From assembly GCF_021568695.1 (NCBI RefSeq), contig NZ_JAKGTI010000001.1:1798001-1862000 (forward strand): a stretch of DNA of 64,000 bases. The letters run 5' to 3'. Position numbers and translations under genes: made by a program. Source of the DNA: Maritalea mediterranea (GTDB taxonomy: Bacteria > Pseudomonadota > Alphaproteobacteria > Rhizobiales > Devosiaceae). Below, piece after piece: positions 1 to 9,271 of the stretch. The notes beneath the pieces were generated by a model. It did no database searches. It was not told where the DNA came from and was given only the letters and a program-made list of their open reading frames with translations. Positions within the stretch are counted from its first letter, which is position 1. The number at the start of each line of letters is the position of its first letter.

Positions 1-246
1 TTGGCGCACAATGGCGTCGACCGTCTGCTTCAGTCGCCACAATAAGAGCGGCAACCGCAAATAAACATCGCGCCAGCCCATCACTGCCAAATCAGACATG
101 GGAAACAAGGTTTTTACGCCTGCTGCCTGTAACGCCGGTCCTCCAACGCCAAACAACTCGACATCTTTTTGCTCGGCGAGCCTGTCCACAAGACCTGCGG
201 CCAATTTATCGCCGGAGCTTTCTCCTGCAACCACGAACAGCCGCAT
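1..246 (-). CDS. lpxB: lipid-A-disaccharide synthase, N-terminal part (cut by window edge)
   Basis: The first 82 codons are visible, starting at the ATG complementary to 244-246; the rest lies left of the window. The translated start reads MRLFVVAGESSGDKLAAGL and later FPMSDLAVMGWRDVY. Both match the N-terminal Rossmann half of LpxB, the peripheral inner-membrane glycosyltransferase that joins UDP-2,3-diacylglucosamine and lipid X into the lipid A disaccharide. The start ATG overlaps the lpxI stop (TGATG), so the two are translationally coupled. The preceding lpxD-fabZ-lpxA-lpxI order supports the call. No catalytic residue of the C-terminal half can be checked here. Confidence 0.93.
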   Translation of the reverse strand, partial: MRLFVVAGESSGDKLAAGLVDRLAEQKDVELFGVGGPALQAAGVKTLFPMSDLAVMGWRDVYLRLPLLLWRLKQTVDAIVRQ

Positions 247-1043
247 CAGCCTGCCCCCAAAATGGTGACGCCATGCCGCTGGCACACATTCTCCATTTGA
301 TCCTGGTCGAGAACCAACGTGGCCCCCGCTTCAACGATGATGAGTTTGATATCAGCCGCTGCTGCCATCTCCACCGTGTGCTGCCCAATAGTGGGCAAAT
401 CCCCAACCCCGCTTTGTTGCGGCTTTTTAACCTTCACCAAAGCCAACGGTGCCGCAAAGCAGCTCTCGTTGCCGATGGCGCGCATGCGCAACAACAAAGC
501 GTCTGTGCCACCAATATCCTCGCCCGCGACAGGCTGCAGCCCGGCGAACACCAGCGACTGCCCCAAATCGGTTTGGCCAAACAAATGGGTGACAGTCAAC
601 AAGCGCTCAATATGGGCTTCTGTTTGGGGATGTGGCGGTCCGAACAGGTGACCTGACTTAGCGAGCAAATCCTGTGCAAATTCCTGTACACCTATCGGTG
701 TTGCCCCGATTTGGGCAGCGACATCGCCAAATGCCCGCTCCAACCCAAGATCAGATGTCCCGTCCTCCGCGTCCACATTGGGCGAGATGGTGCGTACCAT
801 GCGCTCCCGACGGGACTGAGGTAGATCAACCCGACCCGCCACACAAATATGTGTTGGCGCGTGCGCTTTGGCGGCTTGGATTGATGCCGACAGGTTATCG
901 AGATCAAACAGCGGCAGGTCTGGCCAAGCCGCAGGCACCAAAGCCATGGGGACAATGCGGGCCGCCCCGTATCTCCTCTGCGCCGCCTGCAAGGCGACAT
1001 TGGCCAACGCCCCTTCGCCCAAAAGCAGCGCCAGTTTGGTCAT
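246..1043 (-). CDS. lpxI: UDP-2,3-diacylglucosamine pyrophosphatase LpxI (DUF1009)
   Basis: A 265-residue protein of LpxI type. It has an N-terminal glycine-rich stretch (LALLLGEGALANVALQAA), a central region, and a C-terminal domain with VKVKKPQQ and DLPTIGQHTVEMAAAADIK followed by IIVEAGATL, which is the usual LpxI C-terminal pattern. LpxI hydrolyses UDP-2,3-diacylglucosamine to lipid X and UMP at the cytoplasmic face of the inner membrane. It replaces the unrelated LpxH of gammaproteobacteria; this replacement is known for alphaproteobacteria. It overlaps lpxA upstream by 4 nt (ATGA) and lpxB downstream by 1 nt, so it sits in a tightly coupled lipid A operon. Confidence 0.93.
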   Translation of the reverse strand: MTKLALLLGEGALANVALQAAQRRYGAARIVPMALVPAAWPDLPLFDLDNLSASIQAAKAHAPTHICVAGRVDLPQSRRERMVRTISPNVDAEDGTSDLGLERAFGDVAAQIGATPIGVQEFAQDLLAKSGHLFGPPHPQTEAHIERLLTVTHLFGQTDLGQSLVFAGLQPVAGEDIGGTDALLLRMRAIGNESCFAAPLALVKVKKPQQSGVGDLPTIGQHTVEMAAAADIKLIIVEAGATLVLDQDQMENVCQRHGVTILGAG

Positions 1044-1846
1044 GACCCTACATCAACCCCATTTTTCGGCATACAAATAGCCCGCTCAGAAGGTTTGCGC
1101 ACAAAAGCAACCACATCTTCCACCAACTTGTGGCCTTCAAACAGCTCAGCCGCGTCTTCCACGCGCTCGCGTAACGTGCCTTCGTTGGAAAAAATCATGC
1201 GGTAAGCTGCGCGCAGGGTGTGGATCTCTTCGCGATCAAAATTGCGGCGCTTTAGTCCCACAAGATTAAGACCGCCGAGATAGGCGCGATTCCCCAATAC
1301 TGAGCCATAGGGAATAACATCATTTTCCACCATGCTCATAGCACCGACAAAGGCATGGGCGCCGATACGCACAAATTGATGCACCCCACTCAAGCCACCC
1401 ACAATGGCATGACTGTCCACCAGGCAATGGCCGGCCAGAGTGGATTGGTTCACCATGATCACATGGTCGCCCAAGTGGCAATCATGCGCCACATGCGCCC
1501 CAGCCATCAACAAAACGTGGTCGCCAATGCGGGTTTCTAACCCACCACCTGATGTGCCCGGATTGATGGTCACATGCTCGCGAATGGTGCAGTAATCGCC
1601 AATGCTGAGGCAACTCTCTTCGCCGGAATATTTCAAATCCTGGGGCCGGTGCCCCACAGAGGCGAAGGGGAAGATTTCAGCATTGGTGCCAATTGTGGTG
1701 CGCCCCTTAAGAACGACGTGCGAATGCAATATAGAATCGTCACCAACGCGCACCGGCCCTTCCAGCACACAAAATGGGCCGACCTGAACATTGCGCCCAA
1801 GTTCAACTTCAGGTGAAACAACAGCTGTTGGATGAATAGTGGTCAT
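1040..1846 (-). CDS. lpxA: UDP-N-acetylglucosamine O-acyltransferase
   Basis: A 268-residue left-handed beta-helix protein. Hexapeptide repeats run from residue 4 (IHPTAVVSPEVELG) to about 190, then a helical C-terminal domain (KRRNFDREEIHTLRAAYR) typical of LpxA. The AHVAHDC segment carries the catalytic-type histidine at residue 121, equivalent to His125 of the E. coli enzyme. It transfers an (R)-3-hydroxyacyl chain from ACP to the 3-OH of UDP-GlcNAc, the first step of lipid A synthesis in the cytoplasm. It lies 2 nt after fabZ, which makes or competes for the hydroxyacyl-ACP substrate, and overlaps lpxI by 4 nt. Length is normal for the family. Confidence 0.97.
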   Translation of the reverse strand: MTTIHPTAVVSPEVELGRNVQVGPFCVLEGPVRVGDDSILHSHVVLKGRTTIGTNAEIFPFASVGHRPQDLKYSGEESCLSIGDYCTIREHVTINPGTSGGGLETRIGDHVLLMAGAHVAHDCHLGDHVIMVNQSTLAGHCLVDSHAIVGGLSGVHQFVRIGAHAFVGAMSMVENDVIPYGSVLGNRAYLGGLNLVGLKRRNFDREEIHTLRAAYRMIFSNEGTLRERVEDAAELFEGHKLVEDVVAFVRKPSERAICMPKNGVDVGS

Positions 1847-1848
1847 CT

Positions 1849-2307
1849 TTATTCGTCGCGCACAATCATTGCACCGACTTCGGCCTCTGCGACCACAACA
1901 CCATTCACCATTGCCCGCGCTTCATAGCGCCCAACAGTGCGACGACGATGTGCCTTTTTAATATGATACTCCAACACATCGCCAGGCCCAGCCGGTTTGC
2001 GGAATTTGGCTTTATCAATCGTTAGCAGGAACACAGAGTGTTTCTGGCCAGACTTTTGTTCTTCGGCAATAACAATTGCGCCGGCCGTTTGGGCCATGCC
2101 TTCGATAATCAATACACCAGGAAAAACCGGCGCACCAGGAAAGTGCCCTTGAAACATCGGCTCATTAAACGTGATGTTTTTGATCCCGATTGCCGAATTG
2201 TCCCCATCAATTTCAACAATTTTATCAACCATCAAAAACGGGTAGCGGTGCGGCAAACACTCCAATACCCGATTAATATCCAATGATGACAATTCTTTAT
2301 CAGACAT
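1849..2307 (-). CDS. fabZ: 3-hydroxyacyl-[acyl-carrier-protein] dehydratase FabZ
   Basis: About 152 residues of hot-dog fold. The active-site helix reads GHFPGAPVFPGVLIIEGMAQ, holding the His and Glu that dehydrate 3-hydroxyacyl-ACP to trans-2-enoyl-ACP in fatty-acid elongation. The open frame extends upstream to 2319 with a TTG codon. I prefer the ATG at 2307 because GAGG stands about 7 nt before it and the protein then starts MSDKELSSLDINRV. It sits between lpxD and lpxA in the lipid A operon, the usual place where membrane and lipid A synthesis draw on the same acyl-ACP pool. Confidence 0.96.
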   Translation of the reverse strand: MSDKELSSLDINRVLECLPHRYPFLMVDKIVEIDGDNSAIGIKNITFNEPMFQGHFPGAPVFPGVLIIEGMAQTAGAIVIAEEQKSGQKHSVFLLTIDKAKFRKPAGPGDVLEYHIKKAHRRRTVGRYEARAMVNGVVVAEAEVGAMIVRDE

Positions 2308-2329
2308 GCCCAACCTCAAACTCCACGCG

Positions 2330-3352
2330 TCACTCGCGCCCCATCATTTTCAACTTTGCCTGCATGCGGCGCCATTTTTTGAGCTCCACAGCAGGATTGC
2401 CCGCCAAAACACTATCCGCTTTTTGCGACTTGGTTACAATCGAACAGGCCATAACGACGCATCTATCCCCCAGTTTTGCTTTATTGACAATAGAGGCGCG
2501 TCCCCCAAACAGCACATTGTCACCAATTTCTGACGATCCTGCAAACCCTGATTTTGCGGCAATCTGACAATTACGCCCAATTTTCGTGTTGTGACCGATT
2601 TGAACTAAATTATCGATTTTTGTGTTTTCGCCAACAATTGTATCGTCAAGGGTACCGCGATCGACGCAACTATTTGCCCCAATTTCCACCCCATTTTGCA
2701 AGATCACCCGGCCCAATTGCGGGATCTTTTCGGGTCCTGAAGGTCGCGGCAGAAAGCCAAACCCCTCCACCCCAATACGGGCCCCCGAATGAATAACCAC
2801 GCCATCGCCAATATGGGCACAGTGAATGGATACATTGTCGCCAATGGTGGCATTGTGACCAATGGTAACGCCCCGCCCGATCGAACAATTGGGACCGATC
2901 ACCACATGATCCCCAATCTCAACATCGGCGCCAAAATAAACATTAGGGCTGAAATGCACACCAGTTCCCAATCGCGCAGGCGATGTATCGGCGCAATAAC
3001 CAAGCAAGCGTAGTCCGTCGCGATAGAGATAGTTCGCCAAATGTGTGAACAAGAAATATGGGTCCGCACAGCGCACCAATACGCACCGCGGAGAGGCAGT
3101 CGTCGGCAAATCTGCACCCTCAGGCACCAAAATGATGCCATCTGTACAATCGGCAATCTGTGTTAAATAGCGCTTCTCTGCGACAAAACCCAACTCATTC
3201 GCATGCAGAAAGGGCACAGTACCTGCGCCGGCAAGCGGACGTTCCAGATCATTAGACGAAAGCGTTGCTGCCACATCTTCCTGGTCAAGGGCGCTAAGCG
3301 CGCTACCCAGCGTCACCTCTGGCTTTATGGTATAAAAACGCGGATCGACCAT
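2330..3352 (-). CDS. lpxD: UDP-3-O-(3-hydroxyacyl)glucosamine N-acyltransferase
   Basis: A 340-residue protein with an N-terminal uridine-binding domain (first about 100 residues) and a long left-handed beta-helix of hexapeptide repeats (VYFGADVEIGDHVVIGPN onward). The LVQIGHNTKIG segment contains the expected catalytic histidine. A short C-terminal helix (VELKKWRRMQAKLKMM) ends the protein, as is usual. It adds the second 3-hydroxyacyl chain, at the 2-amino group of UDP-3-acyl-glucosamine, in the third step of lipid A synthesis. It is the first gene after the bamA terminator, so readthrough or a promoter in the short gap must feed the lpx operon. Confidence 0.97.
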   Translation of the reverse strand: MVDPRFYTIKPEVTLGSALSALDQEDVAATLSSNDLERPLAGAGTVPFLHANELGFVAEKRYLTQIADCTDGIILVPEGADLPTTASPRCVLVRCADPYFLFTHLANYLYRDGLRLLGYCADTSPARLGTGVHFSPNVYFGADVEIGDHVVIGPNCSIGRGVTIGHNATIGDNVSIHCAHIGDGVVIHSGARIGVEGFGFLPRPSGPEKIPQLGRVILQNGVEIGANSCVDRGTLDDTIVGENTKIDNLVQIGHNTKIGRNCQIAAKSGFAGSSEIGDNVLFGGRASIVNKAKLGDRCVVMACSIVTKSQKADSVLAGNPAVELKKWRRMQAKLKMMGRE

Positions 3353-3366
3353 CGCCTGCCCCCTAA

Positions 3367-3400
3367 AGAAAAAGGACCGCGGATTTCGCCGCGATCCTTT
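3367..3400 (-). terminator. rho-independent terminator after bamA
   Basis: On the minus strand a GC-rich hairpin (GGATCGCGG / CCGCGGTCC, loop of about 6 nt) is followed by TTTTTC. It lies between the bamA stop and the lpxD start and would partly separate the bamA transcript from the lpx operon. Confidence 0.75.
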
Positions 3401-3423
3401 TAAACTCGCTCATCCGTGTTCGA

Positions 3424-5739
3424 TTAGAACAGGGTTGAGATGGTCAATGCAAACACTTGTGTCTCGTCTGCTGTGTCTTTGTCGATCACATGTGCAAAGT
3501 CACCACGCAGTGGCCCGAACGGGCTATCCCAGAGAATGCTGGCACCAATGGAAGTGCGGGTCTGCACACCGATGCCACTGTCGATCAGCGCCGGGTCAAT
3601 GCTGTCATGACCAATATAGGCGGCATCTGCCCAAACAGCCCCTTTGAGGCCATAATTCTCGGGAAGCACTGGAAGTGGGAACTCCACCTCTGCTGTTAGC
3701 GCCAGATATTCTGTCATACCCAACGCGTTCCCGCTGCTATGCTGGGCACCGAACCCGCGACCTTTGAACCCGCGAATAATTTGCGATGAAGCCACGAAAG
3801 TCTGGGTTGGGTTTACATAGCCACCATCAAGTGCGTTGATGATACCACCTCGGCCCTTCAGAATACCAACAACACCGGCATCGGGCATAATTGGCTGATA
3901 ATAGCTTGCCTTGGCCTCGGTCTTCAGCAAGTTGAAATCGCCGCCGACATATTGCTGGTTGAAGTTGAATGCGTAACCTTCACTCGGAGAGCGTACATCA
4001 TCTACATCAGTATAAGTCAGGCCATAGCCGGTAGAAATCTCTGTGGTTTCTGACCCAAGTGCGGTGATATAGGATGGTGCGCTGCTGTCTTCGTCAATAA
4101 ATACGGTCTGCTCGACACCAACAAAGGCAGAAGCTCTGAGATTATCGGTGATCGGGGCACCGGTGCGCAACCGGAAACCTGTCTTCGTCGTGCCATAGTC
4201 ATAGAATTTGTCTTCTTGCGTTTCACGCCGATAGGCATCAACGCCGGCAGATATTCTCAAACCCATGAACCGCGGCTCAGTGAACGAAAAGTCATAGGTC
4301 CGCGCACCATCAGTTGCACCGACTGAAATCCGTAGATCCTGACCGCGCCCCAAGAAGTTGCGTTCGGTCAAAGACAACTCACCACCAATACCTGCGTCAG
4401 GCGAATAGTTCGCCCCGATTGCATAATTGCCGGTTGATTTCTCTTCCACAACCACATTGACAATCACTTTATCAGACGCACTGCCCTGATCCACTGAAAC
4501 ATTCACTGTGGAGAAGAAGCCAAGCCCCATCAAGGCCTCGCGGCCAGCCGCCAGGAAGGTGCGGTTAAACGGATCGCCTTCGGCGAACTCAAATTCGCGA
4601 CGAATGACAAAATCACGTGTACGTGTGTTGCCGAAAATGTTGATCCGCTCAACATAAAGACGTGCACCTTCGTCCACCAGATAGGTTACATTGAAGGTGT
4701 TATTTTCAAGATTACGGTCAATCCGTGGGCGTACTTCAGCGAAGCTATAGCCCATATTGGCCGCGTCCTTAGACATTTCAGCCGCACTCTTTTGCAGATT
4801 GCTCAAGGAATAACGACGCCCCTCATGGGTGCGCACTGCGCCAGTAAGGCTATCAGGATTCAACCCCGAAATACTGGTCTCAATATTGATGTTGCCGAAC
4901 TCGTAATACTCACCTTCATCAATGGTGAAATTGATGAAGTAGGCATTGCGCTCTGCGTCGAACTCAGCGACAGCCGACAGGACTTGCGCATCTGGATAGC
5001 CGCGGTTGGCGTAGTAAAGACGAATAAGCTCACGATCAACATTCAACTTGTCTTCGTCATAAACGTCATCACGGAACAAGAAACTGAGCAAATGAGACTC
5101 GCGCGTCTTGATCGCGGCACGAAGCTGCCCGTCACTGATCGCATTGTTGCCAGTGAAGCGGATAGCGGCGATTCCAGCACGGTCACCCTCGTTGATTTCG
5201 AACGTCACTTTAACGCGCGCATTATCCTGCACTTCAGAACGCGCTGTCACAGTTGCATTATCGAAGCCGGCTTGATCGTACGCCAACTCAATACTGCGAA
5301 TATCTTGCTGCAGCGCCGCCTCGGTATATACGCCGCGCGACGACAAATTCACCATATCAGAAAGCTGAGCGTCCGAGAATTTTTGATTACCCTCAAACAG
5401 CACGCTTGAAATGATCGGGTTCTCTGTAACCTGCACATTCAGCGTGTTGCCGGACATAAACACTTTTACAGAAGAAAACAGGCCGCTTTGATAAAGTGAA
5501 TCGATGGACTCATCAATCAATTGAGGCGTTGCGCGCTGCCCCTGTCGTACAGCAAGAAAGGAGATAACTGTGCTGTCATCGACCCGCTGATTACCGGTTA
5601 CTGAGATTCGGGAAACTGTCTGGGCCTGTGCGGCTTCAACGCCCACCACTTCATTCAGTGCACCTGGCATCAATGGTGCGCCAAATATCAAGAAAAGTCC
5701 CAGAATGAAACTCGGCAAAAGCTTTGCGCGTACAATCAT
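3424..5739 (-). CDS. bamA: outer membrane protein assembly factor BamA
   Basis: About 771 residues from the chosen ATG. The frame is open to 5811, but the extra N-terminus would precede a clear signal peptide. The start at 5739 gives MIVRAKLLPSFILGLFLIF and cleavage after the AQA of VEAAQAQTVSRI. Five POTRA repeats follow (for example ISVTGNQRVDDSTV, RINIFGNTRTRDFVI), then a 16-stranded barrel with a conserved RGF segment (IIRGFKGRGFG) and a C-terminal phenylalanine (STLF). BamA inserts beta-barrel proteins into the outer membrane. It lies between rseP and the lpx genes, a common alphaproteobacterial envelope cluster. Confidence 0.97.
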   Translation of the reverse strand: MIVRAKLLPSFILGLFLIFGAPLMPGALNEVVGVEAAQAQTVSRISVTGNQRVDDSTVISFLAVRQGQRATPQLIDESIDSLYQSGLFSSVKVFMSGNTLNVQVTENPIISSVLFEGNQKFSDAQLSDMVNLSSRGVYTEAALQQDIRSIELAYDQAGFDNATVTARSEVQDNARVKVTFEINEGDRAGIAAIRFTGNNAISDGQLRAAIKTRESHLLSFLFRDDVYDEDKLNVDRELIRLYYANRGYPDAQVLSAVAEFDAERNAYFINFTIDEGEYYEFGNINIETSISGLNPDSLTGAVRTHEGRRYSLSNLQKSAAEMSKDAANMGYSFAEVRPRIDRNLENNTFNVTYLVDEGARLYVERINIFGNTRTRDFVIRREFEFAEGDPFNRTFLAAGREALMGLGFFSTVNVSVDQGSASDKVIVNVVVEEKSTGNYAIGANYSPDAGIGGELSLTERNFLGRGQDLRISVGATDGARTYDFSFTEPRFMGLRISAGVDAYRRETQEDKFYDYGTTKTGFRLRTGAPITDNLRASAFVGVEQTVFIDEDSSAPSYITALGSETTEISTGYGLTYTDVDDVRSPSEGYAFNFNQQYVGGDFNLLKTEAKASYYQPIMPDAGVVGILKGRGGIINALDGGYVNPTQTFVASSQIIRGFKGRGFGAQHSSGNALGMTEYLALTAEVEFPLPVLPENYGLKGAVWADAAYIGHDSIDPALIDSGIGVQTRTSIGASILWDSPFGPLRGDFAHVIDKDTADETQVFALTISTLF

Positions 5740-5958
5740 GTTTCTTGCAGCCTTTCTGCATTTGCGCAACAGACACGGCAAACCACCCGCCCCTCGCGAC
5801 ACTAACTCCACTATCCGTTTTACTGTTTATTAGCTCAAACGCAAGCCCAAATCCGACTCTCAGTTACCAAAAGATTGTTTAAAGTGTCCATTTGCAACAC
5901 TTTGTAATCAATTGATTTCAAATATGCTTTGTCGAATAACCAGCGTTTGAATCGCTTT

Positions 5959-7059
5959 TTAAAAGATATCGTTGACCAGTGTAAACACCATCAACGACAT
6001 GACCAGGAAAAGTCCGAAACGAAACCCCATTTCCTGAATCTCACGACTCAAGGGCCGCCCGCGAACCGCTTCGATCGCGTAATAAAGCAAGTGCCCGCCA
6101 TCCAACAAGGGGATCGGAAACAGGTTGAAAATACCAATATTCAAAGACAATAGCGCGGTCAGGCTAATCAGGGAGAAAATACCCAAAGAGGCAGCCTCGC
6201 CGGAGATTTGAGCGATCTTAACCGGCCCCCCAAGCTGCTCCACATCGCCGCGCCCCATGAGCAATTCACCCAAAAATTTGAAGGAGCGGTCAACAATAAA
6301 AACAATTTCTTCAATTGTTATGCCAATCGCCTCGATGGGACCGGGCCGTACAAATCGCACATCTTGCTGCGTCGCATCTCGAGAAACGCCCAAAAAGCCA
6401 ATCTCAGCATCATTCCCAAGCCTATCCTCCTGCATCCGCGCGCCGGTTTGCACCAATATCTCGAGCTCACGACCATTACGCTCGATCAAAAATGGAAGTG
6501 TCTGGTTTGGGCTGGTCGCGACAATCTTTTGAAAATCAGCAAAACTGCGCACTTGATAGCCATCGACAGCGAGAATCACATCGTCGACCATCAACTCAGA
6601 CTGGGCTGCTGGCGTGTCTGGCGAAATGCCGTCAATCCGCGCCTCGATCATATAACGTCCCAACCCCAGCAACATGCCGTAAAGGATCACAAAGGTGAAA
6701 ATAAAGTTTGCCAGCGGGCCCGCAGCCACAATGGCGATACGCTGCCAGACACTCTTGTAATAAAACAGGCGATTGCGCTCCTCAGGCGGAATCTGATCTA
6801 GCGCGTCATTGTCCGGCGAACTGGCGGGGTTCATATCCCCGACAAATTTGACATATCCTCCAAGCGGGATCGCCGATATCTTCCATCGCGTACCATTCTT
6901 GTCATGCCAACCGGCAATTTCCGGCCCAAATCCGATCGAAAAGCTTTCGACCGCGACATTATTCCACCGGGCCACAAGATAATGGCCCATCTCGTGAACG
7001 AAAACGATCACAACTAAAACGATGAGAAACGGAAGGAGAATACCAAACAAGCCGGTCAT
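5959..7059 (-). CDS. rseP: site-2 zinc metalloprotease RseP/MmpA
   Basis: A 366-residue membrane protease. The zinc motif HEMGH lies at residues 22-26 within the first membrane helix. A single PDZ domain covers about residues 120-220 (ILAVDGYQVRSFADFQKIV). The second metal/active-site motif near the C-terminus is FPIPLLDGGHLLYY. It cleaves membrane-anchored substrates within the bilayer (anti-sigma factors in E. coli, PodJ in Caulobacter). It lies about 220 nt before the chosen bamA start and 21 nt after cdsA. Length fits the short alphaproteobacterial form with one PDZ domain. Confidence 0.95.
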   Translation of the reverse strand: MTGLFGILLPFLIVLVVIVFVHEMGHYLVARWNNVAVESFSIGFGPEIAGWHDKNGTRWKISAIPLGGYVKFVGDMNPASSPDNDALDQIPPEERNRLFYYKSVWQRIAIVAAGPLANFIFTFVILYGMLLGLGRYMIEARIDGISPDTPAAQSELMVDDVILAVDGYQVRSFADFQKIVATSPNQTLPFLIERNGRELEILVQTGARMQEDRLGNDAEIGFLGVSRDATQQDVRFVRPGPIEAIGITIEEIVFIVDRSFKFLGELLMGRGDVEQLGGPVKIAQISGEAASLGIFSLISLTALLSLNIGIFNLFPIPLLDGGHLLYYAIEAVRGRPLSREIQEMGFRFGLFLVMSLMVFTLVNDIF

Positions 7060-7080
7060 GATTGCCTTTATGAAATTGCG

Positions 7081-7932
7081 TTACCAGATAAGTACGCCCT
7101 GAGCCACCTGATCGGATGCCGCATGAATGACGCCAATCAAGAAAAGAAGAATGCCGCCGAAGGTAAAACTGTCAATACGATCTAGAATGCCGCCGTGTCC
7201 GGGAATAATATCACCGCTGTCCTTAATCAAGAAACGGCGTTTCAGCGCACTTTCCACAAGATCTCCCAGTTGCGCCACAATGCTCAACACTGATGCAATC
7301 AAGATCCCGATCCAAAACGGACTGTCGGTCGCCATGAGCCAGACGATTAGACCACCCATTGTGCCAAAAGCCAATCCACCAAGCGCACCAGACCAGGTCT
7401 TTGACGGCGAGATTTCAGGTGAAAGCTTTACACCGCCCAGCAAACGCCCGACGAAAAAGGCGCCACTATCGGTCAACCAGATCACCGCGGCAAGAAACAC
7501 TGTGGCCCAGATGCCAGCAACACTATCGCCACGCAATGCTAAAATACAAATGGCGGCCACGCCGAAAAAAATCGCTCCCGCTGCATAATAAGGCAAGCGC
7601 CACTGTCGCCAGTCAACGGAGAGAGCCGCCACAAGGGCGCCAAGCACGAAAAACACTAGGCTCGCCGTGAACCCGGCAATCGGATAAACAACAGCTCCAA
7701 CCGCCAGCAGTCCCATAATCAGATAGGTGAAGCGGTTCATTTTGCCCTGCCCCACCATGCGCGACCATTCCTGATAGGCAAGCGCGACGGCCACAGCCAC
7801 CAGCGCAGCCACTGCTATATCGCCATATATAATGGCAGCCGCCACAATCGGTATAAGCAAAAAAGCAGACAGAAGGCGCGGACGTAGATCACTCCAATTC
7901 GGTCCTTTGCGACCCGCAGGGCTTTGGCTCAT
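7081..7932 (-). CDS. cdsA: phosphatidate cytidylyltransferase
   Basis: A 283-residue protein with about eight hydrophobic segments. The C-terminal part carries the CTP transferase signature in pieces: SPSKTWSGALGG, GDLVESALKRRF, IKDSGDIIPGHGGILDRIDS. The enzyme makes CDP-diacylglycerol from phosphatidate and CTP in the inner membrane, the branch point for all phospholipids. Its start overlaps the uppS stop by 4 nt, and rseP follows after 21 nt. Confidence 0.96.
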   Translation of the reverse strand: MSQSPAGRKGPNWSDLRPRLLSAFLLIPIVAAAIIYGDIAVAALVAVAVALAYQEWSRMVGQGKMNRFTYLIMGLLAVGAVVYPIAGFTASLVFFVLGALVAALSVDWRQWRLPYYAAGAIFFGVAAICILALRGDSVAGIWATVFLAAVIWLTDSGAFFVGRLLGGVKLSPEISPSKTWSGALGGLAFGTMGGLIVWLMATDSPFWIGILIASVLSIVAQLGDLVESALKRRFLIKDSGDIIPGHGGILDRIDSFTFGGILLFLIGVIHAASDQVAQGVLIW

Positions 7933-8678
7933 GTCTCTACGCCCCCAAATCTACGCTTGCGTCCAGCAAATTCGTCTAGAGTGCGCATAAAAATGTCGCG
8001 GTTGAATTCGGGCCAATATTCGTCGAAAAACACAAATTCAGCATAGGCGGCTTGCCACAACAAGAAGTTGGATAAACGCTCTTCACCACTTGATCTGAAG
8101 ATCAGATCCGGGTCAGGCATGTTTGCCGTATATAGTTTTTGCGCGATCGCGGTTTCATCCACCTCATCCGGCTGCAATTTGCCGGCAGCCACATCCTGTG
8201 CAAGTGCGCGCACCGCATCGGTGATCTCTTGGCGGCCGCCATAATTGAAGGCAACATTGAGTTGCAGCCCCGTGCAGTGTGCAGTGCGGCTCTCCGCCTG
8301 TTCGATCATTTGCAAGATCGCTTTGGACAGGCCTTCGCGACGCCCTAATATGCGAACCCGAACATTATGGGCCACAAATTTACTGATATCCGACGCCACA
8401 AATCGCTTCATCAGCCCCAAAATGGCGTTAATCTCATCCTGAGGGCGTGTCCAGTTCTCCGAAGAAAAACTGAATATCGTCAAATATTCAATGTCGAACT
8501 CAACGGCACACGCAACCAATCGACGCAAGGCCTCAACACCGGCGCGGTGGCCCTCATTGCGCGGTTTACCTTGCACACTTGCCCACCGGCCATTGCCATC
8601 CATAATCACGCCGATATGCCGCGGCAAAACCGCGTATGCTGGCGCGTCAGATGACTCTATGGCCGGTTCATAAGACAT
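7929..8678 (-). CDS. uppS: undecaprenyl diphosphate synthase (isoprenyl transferase)
   Basis: A 249-residue cis-prenyltransferase. The catalytic aspartate is D27 in IGVIMDGNGRWA. The conserved FSSENW (as FSFSSENWTRP), NYGGR and the C-terminal RSSGEERLSNFLLWQ and PEFNRDIF segments are all present. It condenses isopentenyl diphosphate onto farnesyl diphosphate to give the C55 carrier lipid used for peptidoglycan and O-antigen. It lies 11 nt after frr and overlaps cdsA by 4 nt. Confidence 0.97.
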   Translation of the reverse strand: MSYEPAIESSDAPAYAVLPRHIGVIMDGNGRWASVQGKPRNEGHRAGVEALRRLVACAVEFDIEYLTIFSFSSENWTRPQDEINAILGLMKRFVASDISKFVAHNVRVRILGRREGLSKAILQMIEQAESRTAHCTGLQLNVAFNYGGRQEITDAVRALAQDVAAGKLQPDEVDETAIAQKLYTANMPDPDLIFRSSGEERLSNFLLWQAAYAEFVFFDEYWPEFNRDIFMRTLDEFAGRKRRFGGVET

Positions 8679-8689
8679 TTTATCGCAAT

Positions 8690-9247
8690 CTAAACTTGCA
8701 TAATGTCGGCTTCTTTGGAGGCCAACAATTTGTCGACTTCCGCAACCGCATTGTCGGTAAGTTTTTGCACCTCGTCGGATTTCTGGTGCATATCATCCTT
8801 GCTGATATCGCCGTCTTTTTCTTGTTTTTTCAGCGCATCCATACCATCGCGACGGATGTGGCGAATCGCTACCTTAGCTTGCTCGGCATATTGGTGTGCA
8901 ACCTTGGTAAGCTCCTTGCGGCGCTCTTCGTTCAACTCAGGCAGGGCCACGCGGATCACGGTACCTTCAGCCATCGGGTTCAAACCCAGGGAAGATTCAC
9001 GGATGGCCTTTTCAACCGATTGGGTCATACCCTTGTCCCACACCTGCACAGAGAGCAACCGCGGCTCAGGCACAGAGACGGTAGCCACTTGATTCAAGGG
9101 CATTTTTGAGCCGTAGGCATCCACCATGATGGGGTCCAAAAGGCCGGTTGTTGCCCGTCCGGTGCGCAAGCCACCAAATTCTTCTTTCAGTGCCGCCAGC
9201 GACTTTTTCATGCGCTGGTCGAGATTTTGCAAAGAAAATTCGCTCAT
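8690..9247 (-). CDS. frr: ribosome recycling factor
   Basis: A 185-residue protein of normal RRF length, with [20 protein letters not shown] near residue 30 and the C-terminal helix [30 protein letters not shown]. With EF-G it splits post-termination ribosomes. It follows pyrH by 24 nt in the standard rpsB-tsf-pyrH-frr translation cluster. Confidence 0.97.
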   Translation of the reverse strand: MSEFSLQNLDQRMKKSLAALKEEFGGLRTGRATTGLLDPIMVDAYGSKMPLNQVATVSVPEPRLLSVQVWDKGMTQSVEKAIRESSLGLNPMAEGTVIRVALPELNEERRKELTKVAHQYAEQAKVAIRHIRRDGMDALKKQEKDGDISKDDMHQKSDEVQKLTDNAVAEVDKLLASKEADIMQV

Positions 9248-9271
9248 ATTCTAATCCTTTGATTATAGCGA

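Noticed and set aside
206-406. 66-codon minus-strand frame at the left edge
   Set aside because: Out-of-frame shadow across the lpxI/lpxB junction; lpxB reads through in another frame.
3740-5739. Alternative longer start of bamA at 5811
   Set aside because: It would place 24 unrelated residues before an evident signal peptide.
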